From the NCBI GenBank assembly GCA_002347085.1, contig DDWW01000057.1, positions 1 to 63,735 of the forward strand: a stretch of DNA of 63,735 bases, read 5' to 3'. Position numbers and translations under genes: made by a program. Below the pieces are notes generated by a model that did no database searches, was not told the DNA's origin, and was given only the letters and a program-made list of their open reading frames with translations. Shown here one piece after another: positions 19,125 through 28,817 of the stretch (the stretch's first letter is position 1; every line of letters begins with the position of its first letter). Source of the stretch: Desulfobulbaceae bacterium UBA2276 (lineage in GTDB: Bacteria > Desulfobacterota > Desulfobulbia > Desulfobulbales > Desulfocapsaceae).

Positions 19125-19886
19125 CTATTTTTTGTCGATCAGATTCCAATCAAAGTCATCTTGGAAGGAATCTTTATAGCTGGTCAGTATATTGAACTTA
19201 AGGATACTCCAGATGGCTGAAAAACCATCTTTCCAGTTGATTTTTTTGCCCTCTTCGTAGGTCCGGCCAAAATAGGAAATAGGGACTTCATAAATTCGAA
19301 GGCCTTTGATCTTGGAGATCTTGGCGGTCATTTCCGGTTCGATGCCAAATCGGTTGGAGACGAGAAGCATGTGGCGAATAATATCTCCATGAAATGCTTT
19401 ATAACAGGTCTCCATGTCGGTAAGATTGAGATTGGTGAACATATTAGAGAGGAAAGTCAAAAAACGATTTCCCATATAATGCCAGAAATAGAGGACCCTA
19501 GAGACCTCTCCCTTGAAACGTGAGCCATACACCACATCAGCCTTTCCTTCGACAAAAGGGCGTAAAAGAATGTTGTAATCCTTGGGGTCGTATTCAAGGT
19601 CGGCATCTTGAATGAGAACGATATCACCTGTCGTTTTTGCTATTCCTGTACGAATAGCAGCACCTTTTCCCTGATTTACCTCATGTGATAGCAGTATATA
19701 ATTGCTTTTCTGTTTAACCTTTGCTGCCAATACCTTTTTTGAATTGTCTGTAGAATGGTCATCGATGATTATCAACTCATACGAACTGATTATGGCCAAT
19801 TCCTCCAGTGCTTCCTCAATAAGATCTAAGATCGAATTAATGGTTTTTTCTTCATTGTAAACCGGTACGACAATGCTAAGTTTCAC
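19125..19886 (-). CDS. GT2 dolichol/polyprenyl-phosphate mannose synthase-like transferase
   Basis: 253 aa, DPM1-like without C-terminal membrane helices. LSIVVPVYNEEKTI, IIIDDHSTDNS, VLIQDADLEYDP (DxD) and VVYGSRFKGE are the characteristic blocks, followed by DMETCYKAF. These enzymes add a hexose to polyprenyl phosphate at the cytoplasmic face. It lies upstream of and on the same strand as the GT-C gene, 45 bases away, so the two form a natural donor-maker and user pair. Confidence 0.87.
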   Translation of the reverse strand: MKLSIVVPVYNEEKTINSILDLIEEALEELAIISSYELIIIDDHSTDNSKKVLAAKVKQKSNYILLSHEVNQGKGAAIRTGIAKTTGDIVLIQDADLEYDPKDYNILLRPFVEGKADVVYGSRFKGEVSRVLYFWHYMGNRFLTFLSNMFTNLNLTDMETCYKAFHGDIIRHMLLVSNRFGIEPEMTAKISKIKGLRIYEVPISYFGRTYEEGKKINWKDGFSAIWSILKFNILTSYKDSFQDDFDWNLIDKK

Positions 19887-20252
19887 AGGGCACCTTGATC
19901 TTTTTATTTTACCAGGCCGTATGGATAGCTGGCCTGCCTAATGTGTGTAATTCTTTATAGAATCGGAATATTATGCGATTCATCCTTGCAATTTGTTTAT
20001 TTTGCGGATTAATTAGGAAGATCGTATCATATATTAAAAAAATATAAATTGTGCCAGCCAGAACTTCGATATAATCAGTTTTTTTATGAATAGGCAGGGT
20101 AAAATAAGAGGCGTTGGGGAAGTAGCTTGGCAGTCAAGTAAGGCGCATTGGAATTCTTGCTTGGCAAACTCTTCTGATGTGCCCTTTTTTGTGTTTATTT
20201 GAAGGAATTTTCTGCAAATAACTTATTTATTTTTAAGCATTGCTTGCCAACT
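19887..20252. other. Divergent intergenic region with a candidate promoter
   Basis: AT-rich region between the divergent DPM-like and UXS-like genes, without any convincing gene. Reading rightward it has TTGCGG at 20002-20007, a 17-base spacer and TATCAT at 20025-20030, a fair sigma-70 match about 220 bases before the downstream ATG. Confidence 0.4.
20002..20030 (+). promoter_or_regulatory. Candidate sigma-70 promoter
   Basis: TTGCGG and TATCAT separated by exactly 17 bases, with the downstream AT-run TATTAAAAAAA. It would drive the second half of the polysaccharide locus. The match is moderate and the position is inferred from sequence only. Confidence 0.3.
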
Positions 20253-21206
20253 ATGAGATCACAAATACGAAAACAGGTACTGGTTACCGGTGGGGCCGGA
20301 TTTCTGGGCTCTCACCTTTGCGAGAGACTGTTAAATGATGGACACGATGTCCTTTGTGTGGACAATTTTTTTACCGGGAGCAAGGACAATATCCTGCACA
20401 TGCTGGATAATCCACATTTCGAAGTGATGCGCCATGATGTGACGTTTCCGTTGTATGTTGAAGTGGACGAGATTTATAATCTGGCCTGTCCTGCCTCCCC
20501 GATTCACTATCAGCATGATCCTGTTCAAACTACGAAGACCAGTGTACATGGCGCGATTAATATGCTTGGTCTTGCCAAGAGGGTAAATGCAAAAATTTTT
20601 CAGGCCTCAACCAGTGAAGTCTATGGTGATCCGAAGATTCATCCACAAACTGAAGATTATTGGGGGCATGTCAATCCGATCGGTTTCCGTTCCTGTTATG
20701 ATGAGGGAAAACGTTGTGCTGAGACCCTCTTTTTTGATTATCGTCGACAGCATAATCTGCGTATTAAGGTCGCTCGTATCTTCAACACCTACGGCCCGAA
20801 GATGCATCCAAATGATGGCAGGGTCGTCTCTAACTTTATAATGCAGGCGCTTCAGGGGCTCCCCATTACCATTTATGGTGATGGAAACCAGTCTCGTTCT
20901 TTTTGTTATGTTGATGACCTGATAGAGGTTTTTGTTCGTCTGATGGGCAGTGCGGATAACTTTACCGGACCGGTAAACACCGGCAATCCAGGCGAGTTTA
21001 CCATCAGGGAACTGGCGGAAAAAATTATTGATCTCACTGGGTCATCTTCGAAACTGGAGTACAAGCCCCTACCTAGTGATGATCCTATCCAGCGTCAGCC
21101 TGATATTCGTCTGGCAAGAGAAAAGCTTGGTTGGGAACCGAATATTACCCTGGACGAAGGGTTGAGAAAAACAATTCCTTATTTTGATGCGTTGCTTAAA
21201 GCATAG
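20253..21206 (+). CDS. UDP-glucuronate decarboxylase-like NAD-dependent epimerase
   Basis: 317 aa from the ATG at 20253. The open frame extends to a TTG at 20199, but the family begins near VLVTGGAGFLGSHL. Rossmann motif GGAGFLG is at about 13-19 and the catalytic Y149-x3-K153 is YDEGK. NLACPASPIHYQ, ARIFNTYGPKM and GDGNQSRSFCYVDDL are the signature of the UXS group, which converts UDP-glucuronate to UDP-xylose with CO2 release. A dTDP-glucose dehydratase role is less likely given the PASP segment. It supplies a pentose donor for the glycosyltransferases that follow. Confidence 0.85.
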   Translation: MRSQIRKQVLVTGGAGFLGSHLCERLLNDGHDVLCVDNFFTGSKDNILHMLDNPHFEVMRHDVTFPLYVEVDEIYNLACPASPIHYQHDPVQTTKTSVHGAINMLGLAKRVNAKIFQASTSEVYGDPKIHPQTEDYWGHVNPIGFRSCYDEGKRCAETLFFDYRRQHNLRIKVARIFNTYGPKMHPNDGRVVSNFIMQALQGLPITIYGDGNQSRSFCYVDDLIEVFVRLMGSADNFTGPVNTGNPGEFTIRELAEKIIDLTGSSSKLEYKPLPSDDPIQRQPDIRLAREKLGWEPNITLDEGLRKTIPYFDALLKA

Positions 21207-21232
21207 TTCCGTTGTAGCTGAATACTGCATAC

Positions 21233-21288
21233 CTGCAGGTGCAAGCTGATTGTATCCTGGCTTAACCATAAAGCTGTGTCACCTGCAG
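21233..21288 (+). repeat. Inverted repeat, possible weak terminator
   Basis: CTGCAGGTG at 21233-21241 and its complement at 21280-21288, followed after seven bases by TTTTT. It lies in the 95-base gap after the UXS-like gene. The loop is long (38 bases), so termination would be weak. Confidence 0.35.
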
Positions 21289-21301
21289 CAATCTGTTTTT
21301 C

Positions 21302-22537
21302 ATGAAAATAGTCATAGATGTAGGAGTTATCGGACTGGCCCAGCTTTTTGAGACGGCGAGAACCGGTATATACAGGGTTATCAGTAGTCTGACCATGGAG
21401 TTATTGGCCCGGGATGACCTCGATCTTTATTTTTCCTCCCTCTCTTCTCTACAGGTAAATCAGCTCACTGAACAATATTTTGCTGAGAAAAATTTTGCTG
21501 CAAGATCATTTCCAAAAAACCGGTTTGAGCAGACGCTGATCTCCATTGCCAGACCTAATCGCGAGACAAGGCAGGAAAAGATATCGGCAAAAATCCTCTC
21601 AAAACTATACCGGATGTCTTTAACCCGGAGGATAGGGGCGCAGGCTGATCTGTTTCATTCCCATTACTCTTCTCTCCCTTGTTTCAGATCCAGAAAGAAT
21701 CCTGTCCGCATGCTGACCATTTACGATATTATTCCTCTCATCCATCCGGAATATTTTGTCGATGGTTTTGTGGATGAGTTTCGTCCGATTGTCGAGTCTT
21801 TTTCTCCTCAGAATGATTTTCTCTTTACCATCTCCGAGTGTACCAAAAATGATATCTGCTCTTATTTCCAGATGGATCCGGAGAGAGTTTTTGTCACACC
21901 CCTGGCGGCGTCTCCGGATCTCTATTATCCGGTGCGTGACAATGCGCTGATTGCGGAAGTGAAAAAGAAATTTCTTGTTCCTGAAGGGCGGTATTTTCTT
22001 ACCTTGGCCACAGTGGAAAAGAGAAAAAATCTCAAAATGTCCATGAATTGTTTTCGGGAAATCCTGAAAGAGCCAGGGTGTGATGATCTTTCCTTTGTCC
22101 TCGTCGGTACCCTTGGTTGGAAAGTAACAGAGATTCTTAAGGAGATAAATGATGATCCGGTGTTGCGCAATAGGGTGATTTTTACCGGTTTTGTCCCCGA
22201 TTATTATCTTAGTGCATTGTACAGTGGCGCCGAGGCCTTTCTCTATCTCTCTCTCTATGAAGGCTTCGGGCTTCCGCCTTTAGAAGCGATGCAATGCGGT
22301 CTGCCGGTTATTGTTTCCAATACCAGTTCCTTGCCTGAAGTTGTGGGAGATGCGGGGATTCTCGTTAATCCGCAGGACAAAGAGCAAATTTGCCAGGCCA
22401 TGCTGACTTTGCTTGAAAACAGGGAGATTCGGAACGATTATGTACGTAAGGGGCTAGCCAGAGTAGCTAAATTTTCATGGCGTCGTTGTGCTGATCAAAC
22501 AGTAGTCGGATATCAAAGAGCCTGGGATGGTCGTTAA
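21302..22537 (+). CDS. GT4-family glycosyltransferase
   Basis: 411-aa GT-B enzyme. TARTGIYRVI is the glycine loop in the N-domain, HSHYSSLP and TIYDIIPLIHPEYF are acceptor-side blocks, and LATVEKRKNL plus YEGFGLPPLEAMQCGLPV (E-x7-E) form the donor site. It is followed by another GT4 gene after 17 bases. Such pairs often add successive sugars of the repeat unit. Specificity unknown. Confidence 0.88.
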   Translation: MKIVIDVGVIGLAQLFETARTGIYRVISSLTMELLARDDLDLYFSSLSSLQVNQLTEQYFAEKNFAARSFPKNRFEQTLISIARPNRETRQEKISAKILSKLYRMSLTRRIGAQADLFHSHYSSLPCFRSRKNPVRMLTIYDIIPLIHPEYFVDGFVDEFRPIVESFSPQNDFLFTISECTKNDICSYFQMDPERVFVTPLAASPDLYYPVRDNALIAEVKKKFLVPEGRYFLTLATVEKRKNLKMSMNCFREILKEPGCDDLSFVLVGTLGWKVTEILKEINDDPVLRNRVIFTGFVPDYYLSALYSGAEAFLYLSLYEGFGLPPLEAMQCGLPVIVSNTSSLPEVVGDAGILVNPQDKEQICQAMLTLLENREIRNDYVRKGLARVAKFSWRRCADQTVVGYQRAWDGR

Positions 22538-22554
22538 AGCGAGAATCTGAGTTT

Positions 22555-23661
22555 ATGCATATATTGTATGACTATCAGATCTTTTCCCTTCAGAAAAGGG
22601 GGGGGATCTCCAGGTATTTTGTCGAACTTGCCAGCAGGCTTCCCGTTTACTCACAGCCGATCGAAACAACAGTGCTTGCCCCTCTTTACATAAATGAATA
22701 TCTTGGCTGTAGTTCGGTTCATAAAATTGGTAGGAAGATACCTTCTTTTCCTGGAAGGCATCGTATCCTGCCCGTCATTAATCGTATTGCCAGTCGTGCA
22801 ATTCTCAAGGGCCAGTGTCCAGATATCTTGCATGAAACCTATTATTCTGCCACTTCCCTCTCCGTTACTGTTCCCCGCATCCTTTCTGTTTATGATATGA
22901 TTCATGAACGTTTCCCCTCTCAGTTTAAAGGGCCCGATCTTTATATCACGGAACTTAAGGCCAAGGCGATAGCTCGGGCCGATCATCTGATTGTCATTTC
23001 CAACAATACCCGTGATGATCTCATTGAATACCTTCGCGTCTCTTCTGGGAAAATCACGGTTATTCCCCTTGCCTCATCGCTTGAGAAACCTGATATGAAC
23101 AAGGATGTAGAGATCTGTCAAAGACCATATCTCCTCTATGTGGGTTTGAGAGGGGGTGTGAAAAATTTTCAGATGCTTCTCGCAGCCTTCAGTCATTCGA
23201 CGATGTTACGTTCTGACTTCGATCTCATCTGTGTCGGTGGAGGTGACTTTACTTCTGAGGAACTCTCCGCTTTTGCTGCTTTATCTGTGGGAAAACAGGT
23301 AAAGCATTTGTCTGCAGATGACACCTTGCTTGCCTCTCTCTATTCGCATGCGGCCCTGTTTGTCTATCCCTCTTTGTATGAAGGTTTTGGCCTGCCACTC
23401 CTGGAGGCAATGCGTTGCGGATGTCCTATTGCTTGCAGTAATACCAGCTCTATGCCCGAAATAGCCGGTGATGCCGCAATGTTTTTTGACCCATCCGATG
23501 AGGAGGAGATGCGTGTGGTTATCGAGTCGATAGTCCAATCAAAAGAGATGGTACGTTTATTACGAATACGTGGATATGAACGGGAAAAATTTTTTTCCTG
23601 GGATATCTGTGCGTCTCAGACCGTAGAGTTGTATTGTGATATCTTGGGTCAGCGAGCATAG
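22555..23661 (+). CDS. GT4-family glycosyltransferase
   Basis: 368-aa GT-B enzyme. MHILYDYQIFSLQKRGGISRYF has the GGISRY loop, SVYDMIHERFPSQF is the acceptor-side helix, and YEGFGLPLLEAMRCGCPI carries the E-x7-E donor motif. It shares the layout of the preceding GT4 gene and may be a distant paralog. The next gene begins six bases after the stop, so it sits in a compact operon. Confidence 0.88.
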   Translation: MHILYDYQIFSLQKRGGISRYFVELASRLPVYSQPIETTVLAPLYINEYLGCSSVHKIGRKIPSFPGRHRILPVINRIASRAILKGQCPDILHETYYSATSLSVTVPRILSVYDMIHERFPSQFKGPDLYITELKAKAIARADHLIVISNNTRDDLIEYLRVSSGKITVIPLASSLEKPDMNKDVEICQRPYLLYVGLRGGVKNFQMLLAAFSHSTMLRSDFDLICVGGGDFTSEELSAFAALSVGKQVKHLSADDTLLASLYSHAALFVYPSLYEGFGLPLLEAMRCGCPIACSNTSSMPEIAGDAAMFFDPSDEEEMRVVIESIVQSKEMVRLLRIRGYEREKFFSWDICASQTVELYCDILGQRA

Positions 23662-23667
23662 TCGTTT

Positions 23668-24558
23668 ATGAAAATAGGTCATTCTCTACAAGAGCAACAG
23701 GAAAAGAGAGCCGGCGGATTGCGTACCCGGGGAATAGAGGTGCAAGGTGGGCCTGGACATCCCCTCGTTTCCATTATTACTATTGTCTTCAATGGAGAGT
23801 CGTCTATTCGGCAAACCATTGACAGTGTCTTACGACAAAGCTATGACTCCATAGAATATATTGTTATTGATGGGGGATCACACGATGGTACTGTCTCCAT
23901 CATTCGTGAATATGATGCGAAAATAGATTATTGGCAAAGTGAGCCGGACAAAGGGATCAGCGATGCCTTTAATAAGGGGATCGGGGCCGCCCGTGGAGAG
24001 TTTATAGGGCTGGTCAATGCCGGGGACTGGTACGAGACAGACACTGTGAAACGTGTGGTTGAAATATTCCTGGCAGAGCCGGAGGTCGGGGTTGTTTGCG
24101 GGGTTTTACAGTTTTGGAGAGGTCTGCAACGAGAATATCTCTGCCGTTCTGTCCCCGCCCTACTTGAACGAGAGATGACCGTTACCCACCCGACCTGTTT
24201 TGTCCGCGCCAGCCTCTATCACCATTGCGGCCTTTTTGCCACTGATTATAAATTTGCCATGGATTATGAGTTGTTGCTGCGTTTTAAAAGGCAAGGGGGC
24301 AAGTTTTTGTCTCTTGAGTCTGTTCTTGCCAATATGCAGCATGATGGAGTATCCGAGGAAAATTGGAAAAGAGCGTTGCGGGAAACCCATAGGGCACGAG
24401 TCGAGATTTTGGATGCGTCTTTTTTTACCAGCAAGGGCTATTATTATTTTCTCATGGTTAAAAGGCAGGTACGCATCTTACTGGAACGATTGGAGTGGAA
24501 TCAGCTCATTCGTTTGTATCGGAGCAGGCTGGCCTTGGTAAAAAAAACTAAAGATTGA
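23668..24558 (+). CDS. GT2-family glycosyltransferase (WcaA-like)
   Basis: 296 aa. VSIITIVFNGESSIRQTIDSVLRQSYDS and YIVIDGGSHDGT are typical of the WcaA/WcaE group of inverting GT2 enzymes. The metal-binding motif reads LVNAGDWYE, so the usual NxDD is NAGD here. FAMDYELLLRFKRQG is the catalytic-base region. The first 30 residues are polar and lie ahead of the fold, so translation could also start later. It is followed by another GT2 gene after six bases. Confidence 0.85.
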   Translation: MKIGHSLQEQQEKRAGGLRTRGIEVQGGPGHPLVSIITIVFNGESSIRQTIDSVLRQSYDSIEYIVIDGGSHDGTVSIIREYDAKIDYWQSEPDKGISDAFNKGIGAARGEFIGLVNAGDWYETDTVKRVVEIFLAEPEVGVVCGVLQFWRGLQREYLCRSVPALLEREMTVTHPTCFVRASLYHHCGLFATDYKFAMDYELLLRFKRQGGKFLSLESVLANMQHDGVSEENWKRALRETHRARVEILDASFFTSKGYYYFLMVKRQVRILLERLEWNQLIRLYRSRLALVKKTKD

Positions 24559-24564
24559 AAGGTC

Positions 24565-25482
24565 ATGATGGATTCCCCTGTTTTTCTTTCTATTTTGATT
24601 CCTCTCTATAATTGGGATGTAGGGCCACTGCTTACTTGTCTTTCCTCTCAATGTCTGCATCTGTCGGAAGGGCAGCGGGTGGAGATAATTGTCATGGATG
24701 ATGGCTCTACCGAAAAATTTACCAATGGAGCAGTGGCAGATCAGCTGCCTCTGGTCAGGTATGAGGAGTCAGGTGTAAATAAGGGACGGGCGGAGATCCG
24801 TAATGCGCTTCTCCGGCAGGCAAAAGGGGAGTATGTCCTTTTTTTGGATGCTGATATGCTTCCTGATCGGGATGATTTTTTACAGACATATCTGGAACAT
24901 GGTCGGAAGGGCAGTGAGATCGTCTGCGGTGGGATCAGTTATCGTCAGAATGAAAAGGAGAATCCTGAATACTCTTTTTATCTCTATAAAAGCCGTAAGA
25001 CAGAGGCCCTGTCGCCATCCGTGAGGGGAGTTATTCCTTGGCGATATCTTTTTACCTCAAACATCATGGTGCGTCGTGATATAATGGAATCTGTGCGGTT
25101 CGATCCACTATTTACCGGGTATGGATTCGAAGACATTGAGTGGGGAATCCGATTGGGAAATTCTTTTACCATAACGCACATTGACAATACCTGCTCCCAT
25201 ATGGGGGTGATGAGCAAACAGCAGGTCTTTTGTAAAATGCGTGATTCTGTACAGAACTATGCTCTTCTCCTTTCTCTGCACCCTTTGAAAATAGGTAGTA
25301 CGGGAGCCGCAGGACTTGCCTGCTTTCTCAAGTATTTTCCAGATGGTTTCCTTGCGCTAGGAGATCATCTGTTAAGCCGCCTTTTTGCTTCGATGCCATG
25401 GAATTGGCTGCTATTCTTGATTTTTCAATGCAATAAAGCAGTTCTGCTTGCCAAGGTATTAAAAAAAAATCTCAAGGTGTAA
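24565..25482 (+). CDS. GT2-family glycosyltransferase with galactosyltransferase-type C-terminal region
   Basis: 305 aa. LSILIPLYNWDVGPLLTCL, IIVMDDGSTEKF and VLFLDADMLPDRDDF (DxD) define the GT-A domain. FTGYGFEDIEWGIRLGN matches the C-terminal galactosyltransferase-type block that carries the catalytic base in two-part GT2 proteins. The protein may begin at the second Met, one codon later. Last glycosyltransferase of the operon before the initiating transferase. Confidence 0.83.
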   Translation: MMDSPVFLSILIPLYNWDVGPLLTCLSSQCLHLSEGQRVEIIVMDDGSTEKFTNGAVADQLPLVRYEESGVNKGRAEIRNALLRQAKGEYVLFLDADMLPDRDDFLQTYLEHGRKGSEIVCGGISYRQNEKENPEYSFYLYKSRKTEALSPSVRGVIPWRYLFTSNIMVRRDIMESVRFDPLFTGYGFEDIEWGIRLGNSFTITHIDNTCSHMGVMSKQQVFCKMRDSVQNYALLLSLHPLKIGSTGAAGLACFLKYFPDGFLALGDHLLSRLFASMPWNWLLFLIFQCNKAVLLAKVLKKNLKV

Positions 25483-25610
25483 AGTGTTTGACTTGCTTGA
25501 TGCCACGACACTACCAATTCATTTGGTCATGAATTAATAGTGCCAGCTATCCCCCCTATAAGTAATTTGTACGGTACTGATATGGAACATCTGTGTGGCG
25601 GTAACCTCCT

Positions 25611-27026
25611 ATGAATATGTTGTCTGCAAATCTGCGTGAGCAAAGCTCGATCATGGTCAAGCTCTTGCATATGCTTGATATTGTGGTGGTGGGCGGCTAT
25701 CTCTGGCTTCTTCTTGTCTGGTATCGAGTGCCATGGACCTTTTATTATACTCGCTTTCTGTTTATCACCCTGGTGCTTTGCCTGATTAGTTTTCAGTCTT
25801 TCCAGTTGTATCGCTCATGGAGGGGCTGGAAATTTTATCAGGAATTCCTTGTTATTCTCAAGGCATGGGGAACGGTGGTTGGGGTGTTGTTGTTTTATTT
25901 TTTTATCTTTAAAATATCAGTTGCTTATTCGCGGGTTGTCTTCCTGATCTGGTCGTTGACCACACCCCTGCTCCTTTTTGTCCTGCATGTGGTTGCCAGA
26001 AAGATCCTGCAATATTATCGGTCACAAGGCAGAAATGTCCGTCATGCCGTGATAGTCGGGGCCGGTGATCTGGGTGTCAGGCTGGCCAAAGAGGTGGAGG
26101 CCATTCCCTGGGCGGGTATTGAGGTTATTGGTTTCTTTGATGACAAGATCAAGGAAAATGATGCCATGCAGGTTATGGGGAAGCCCATTTTGGGTGATAT
26201 CGCGATGATTGAGGGGTATCTCAGCGTTAACGATATCGATTATGTCTATATTGCCCTACCCATGCGGGCCGAGAAAAAGATTTTCACGATCCTGCGGACT
26301 TGCAGGTCACTTGGGGCGCGCATCTATCTGGTTCCCGATCTCTATATCTTTGGGCTGCATCATGCCCAGATCCAGTCCCTTGGCAATCTGATGATTCTCA
26401 ACTTTAACCCCAATACAGAATGGAAGCGCGGCTTTGATCTGGTCTTTGCCAGTCTGGCCTTGTTGCTCACCCTGCCTTTGACCCTGGTTATCGCCTTATT
26501 GATTAAAATAGAGAGCAAGGGGCCGATTCTGTATTACCATCGAAGGGTTGCTGCTGCCGGCAAAGAGTTTGACTGTTTGAAGTTCCGTACCATGTGTGCC
26601 GGGGCTGAAGAAAAATTGTCGACCATGCTGGCGCATGATGCGGCCTTGCGTGAAGAGTGGCAACGCACCTTTAAGCTTAAAAATGACCCTCGAGTGACCA
26701 GGATTGGACGTTTTTTGCGGAGAACCAGTCTCGATGAACTCCCCCAGTTCCTGAATGTCCTGAAAGGCGAAATGAGCGTGGTGGGGGCGCGTCCGATTGT
26801 GGCCAGGGAGTTGAGTGATTTTTACAAGGAGAGCGCCGGCCGTTATTGTTCCATGAAGCCCGGTATCACTGGTCCCTGGCAGGTGGGAAGCCGGTCTGAT
26901 GTGGGGGATTACAACGAGCGGGTTGAGCTGGATGATTGGTATATCCTTAATTATTCCTTGTGGACGGATCTGAAGATTATTGCCAAGACGGTGTACTGCA
27001 TGTGGCGCGGCAAAGGGGCGTATTAA
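25611..27026 (+). CDS. Polyprenyl-phosphate sugar-1-phosphate transferase (WbaP/WcaJ type)
   Basis: 471 aa. Four to five N-terminal hydrophobic helices (about 15-130) are followed by a CoA-binding-like Rossmann domain (HAVIVGAGDLGVRLAKEV, about 145-235). The catalytic C-terminal sugar-transferase domain begins with a re-entrant helix (KRGFDLVFASLALLLTLPL), and contains LKFRTM, RRTSLDELPQFLNVLKG near 373 and GARP. It moves a sugar-1-phosphate from a nucleotide sugar to undecaprenyl phosphate, the first membrane step of repeat-unit assembly. Its position at the end of the locus fits that role. Confidence 0.9.
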   Translation: MNMLSANLREQSSIMVKLLHMLDIVVVGGYLWLLLVWYRVPWTFYYTRFLFITLVLCLISFQSFQLYRSWRGWKFYQEFLVILKAWGTVVGVLLFYFFIFKISVAYSRVVFLIWSLTTPLLLFVLHVVARKILQYYRSQGRNVRHAVIVGAGDLGVRLAKEVEAIPWAGIEVIGFFDDKIKENDAMQVMGKPILGDIAMIEGYLSVNDIDYVYIALPMRAEKKIFTILRTCRSLGARIYLVPDLYIFGLHHAQIQSLGNLMILNFNPNTEWKRGFDLVFASLALLLTLPLTLVIALLIKIESKGPILYYHRRVAAAGKEFDCLKFRTMCAGAEEKLSTMLAHDAALREEWQRTFKLKNDPRVTRIGRFLRRTSLDELPQFLNVLKGEMSVVGARPIVARELSDFYKESAGRYCSMKPGITGPWQVGSRSDVGDYNERVELDDWYILNYSLWTDLKIIAKTVYCMWRGKGAY

Positions 27027-27112
27027 GAACGGTTCCTTCTATCGTTTTTGTCATCCAGATGATAATAGTATTTCGAAGTCTCGGCCTCGTCTCACTTACT
27101 TGTTACAAAGAC

Positions 27113-27865
27113 TTAGCGGAGCAGGGCCTCCATTAAGAGTCGCGGGGCTTCCTCGGCCGGGGCAGAAACGTGGGTCAGTGGGGTTTCGTCCCGTTCGGCC
27201 TCTCTGATGGCCTGGGAGTCGGCAAAAAAGGCAATGGGCGTGATGCCTAAGCCTTCGCTCAAGAACTCACGGTCACCCTCATCTTTGATCAGGTTGCCGA
27301 TAAAGTCAATCCTGGGAATCTTGACATCTTCTGCCAGTTTCTTGATCTTGAGGGCCGTACGGATGGAAGAGCGGGAGGGGATCACCACGATCAGCAATTG
27401 ATCAATGCCGGCAATGGTGCCCCGGCCCAGGTGTTCCACCCCGGCCTCCATGTCGAGCAGGACCACCTGATCAGGTGACAGCAGGAGTTTGGTCAGCATT
27501 CGGCGCAGGACATTATTCTCCGGGCAGGCGCAACCCTTGTCGCCTGTCTGGATCGCGCCCAGCACCATGAGTTTTAGCCCCTCATGACTGATCATGAAGT
27601 CCTGGAGCAGGTCGTTCACCTGGGGGTTCATGTTGTAAAAGGGGGAACCTTCAACCTTGCCGGAGCGTTCAACCAGGATCTTGGTCATCTCGGCAATGGG
27701 TTTGATCTTTTCAATGTCCTTGACTCCCAGGGTCTCCGCCATGTGCGGACTGGGATCGGCGTCAATGATCAGGACATCACGGCCCGCCTTCTTGAATTCA
27801 TTGGCCAGAAGGGCCATGATAGTGGTCTTGCCCACGCCGCCTTTGCCGCTGATTGCAATCTTCAT
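27113..27865 (-). CDS. cooC: CooC-family nickel-insertion ATPase
   Basis: 250 aa SIMIBI-class ATPase. Deviant Walker A is GKGGVGKTT (7-15) and switch I/II elements are IDADPS and LDMEAGVEHLGRG. The CxC motif is C112-A-C114 in GDKGCACPENN, the pair that binds Ni or Zn at the dimer interface of CooC. Known CooC proteins mature the nickel C-cluster of carbon monoxide dehydrogenase, but no CODH gene is present in the window. It is divergent from the Bax-inhibitor gene, and both read from the same 140-base gap. Confidence 0.85.
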   Translation of the reverse strand: MKIAISGKGGVGKTTIMALLANEFKKAGRDVLIIDADPSPHMAETLGVKDIEKIKPIAEMTKILVERSGKVEGSPFYNMNPQVNDLLQDFMISHEGLKLMVLGAIQTGDKGCACPENNVLRRMLTKLLLSPDQVVLLDMEAGVEHLGRGTIAGIDQLLIVVIPSRSSIRTALKIKKLAEDVKIPRIDFIGNLIKDEGDREFLSEGLGITPIAFFADSQAIREAERDETPLTHVSAPAEEAPRLLMEALLR

Positions 27866-28005
27866 CGTGTCTGTCCTTTTTCGCGTCCTCTTTTCCTTGC
27901 ATGCTGATACAAAATGATTAAGATAACTTTTACTCGTTTGAAGAGAGTATCTTATTATGTAGCGTATTTGTTGTCAGGCGTAAACCAAGAAAAGGAGAAT
28001 TAGAC

Positions 28006-28713
28006 ATGTACGGAAATACAAATCAGATGACCTTGACCCAGGCTCGTCAGGAGGCTTCCACCATCTTTCTGGCCAAGGTCTTTAACTGGATGGCCATAGG
28101 CCTTGGGCTTACAGGTGTTGTCGCCTATTTTGCCGCTGAATCCGGAATTGCCATGCAGATTGCGGCCAGCCCCTTATTCATGATCCTGATCCTGGCTGAG
28201 CTGGGCATGGTTTTTTATCTCTCGGCCCGGGTGGATAAGATCCAGGCCTCGACGGCTACCGGACTTTTTGTCGGTTACGCGGTGGTCAATGGCCTGACCT
28301 TGTCCACTATTTTTCTGGCCTATACCCGATCATCCATTGCCGGCACTTTTTTCATCACCGCCGGGATGTTTGGGGCCATGGCCATTTACGGTCTGGTAAC
28401 CAAGAGAAATCTCTCAGGTTTAGGTTCTTTTCTCTTTATGGGCCTGATCGGGATTATTATTGCCTCGCTGGTCAATATGTTTTTTAAGAGTTCCGCCATG
28501 TCCTGGGTGATTTCCATGGCCGGAGTCCTGATCTTTACCGGGCTTACCGCCTATGACGTGCAGAGAATCAAGACTATTGGTGAGCAGGGGATCATGGGTC
28601 AGGGGGAGGAGGCAATTAAAAAGGGTTCGATTATGGGTGCTCTGACCCTTTATCTTGATTTTATCAACCTGTTTCTCATGTTGCTCCGATTCTTCGGGGG
28701 CAGCCGGGATTAG
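28006..28713 (+). CDS. Bax inhibitor-1/YccA family membrane protein
   Basis: 235 aa with seven hydrophobic helices, beginning after a polar leader (NQMTLTQARQEASTIFLAKVFNWM). The helix 6-7 region GLTAYDVQRIKTIGEQG contains the conserved aspartate of the family pH-sensing pair. LYLDFINLFLMLLRFFGG at the C-terminus is diagnostic. Members are linked to Ca2+ leak and to modulation of FtsH-type membrane proteolysis (YccA). A GAAAAGGAG ribosome site lies upstream, and a terminator follows. Confidence 0.88.
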   Translation: MYGNTNQMTLTQARQEASTIFLAKVFNWMAIGLGLTGVVAYFAAESGIAMQIAASPLFMILILAELGMVFYLSARVDKIQASTATGLFVGYAVVNGLTLSTIFLAYTRSSIAGTFFITAGMFGAMAIYGLVTKRNLSGLGSFLFMGLIGIIIASLVNMFFKSSAMSWVISMAGVLIFTGLTAYDVQRIKTIGEQGIMGQGEEAIKKGSIMGALTLYLDFINLFLMLLRFFGGSRD

Positions 28714-28733
28714 CAGGAGTTGTTGTCATTATT

Positions 28734-28780
28734 GAAAGAAAGGCATGGCTCGCACGGCGCGGGGCATGCCTTTCTTTTTT
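28734..28780 (+). terminator. Rho-independent terminator
   Basis: GAAAGAAAGGCATG (28734-28747) pairs with CATGCCTTTCTT (28765 onward), followed by a T-run to 28780. It ends the Bax-inhibitor transcript. Confidence 0.75.
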
Positions 28781-28817
28781 CAAGAGTGTTGTTAATCCTT
28801 TCCAGAAAAAAATTTTT

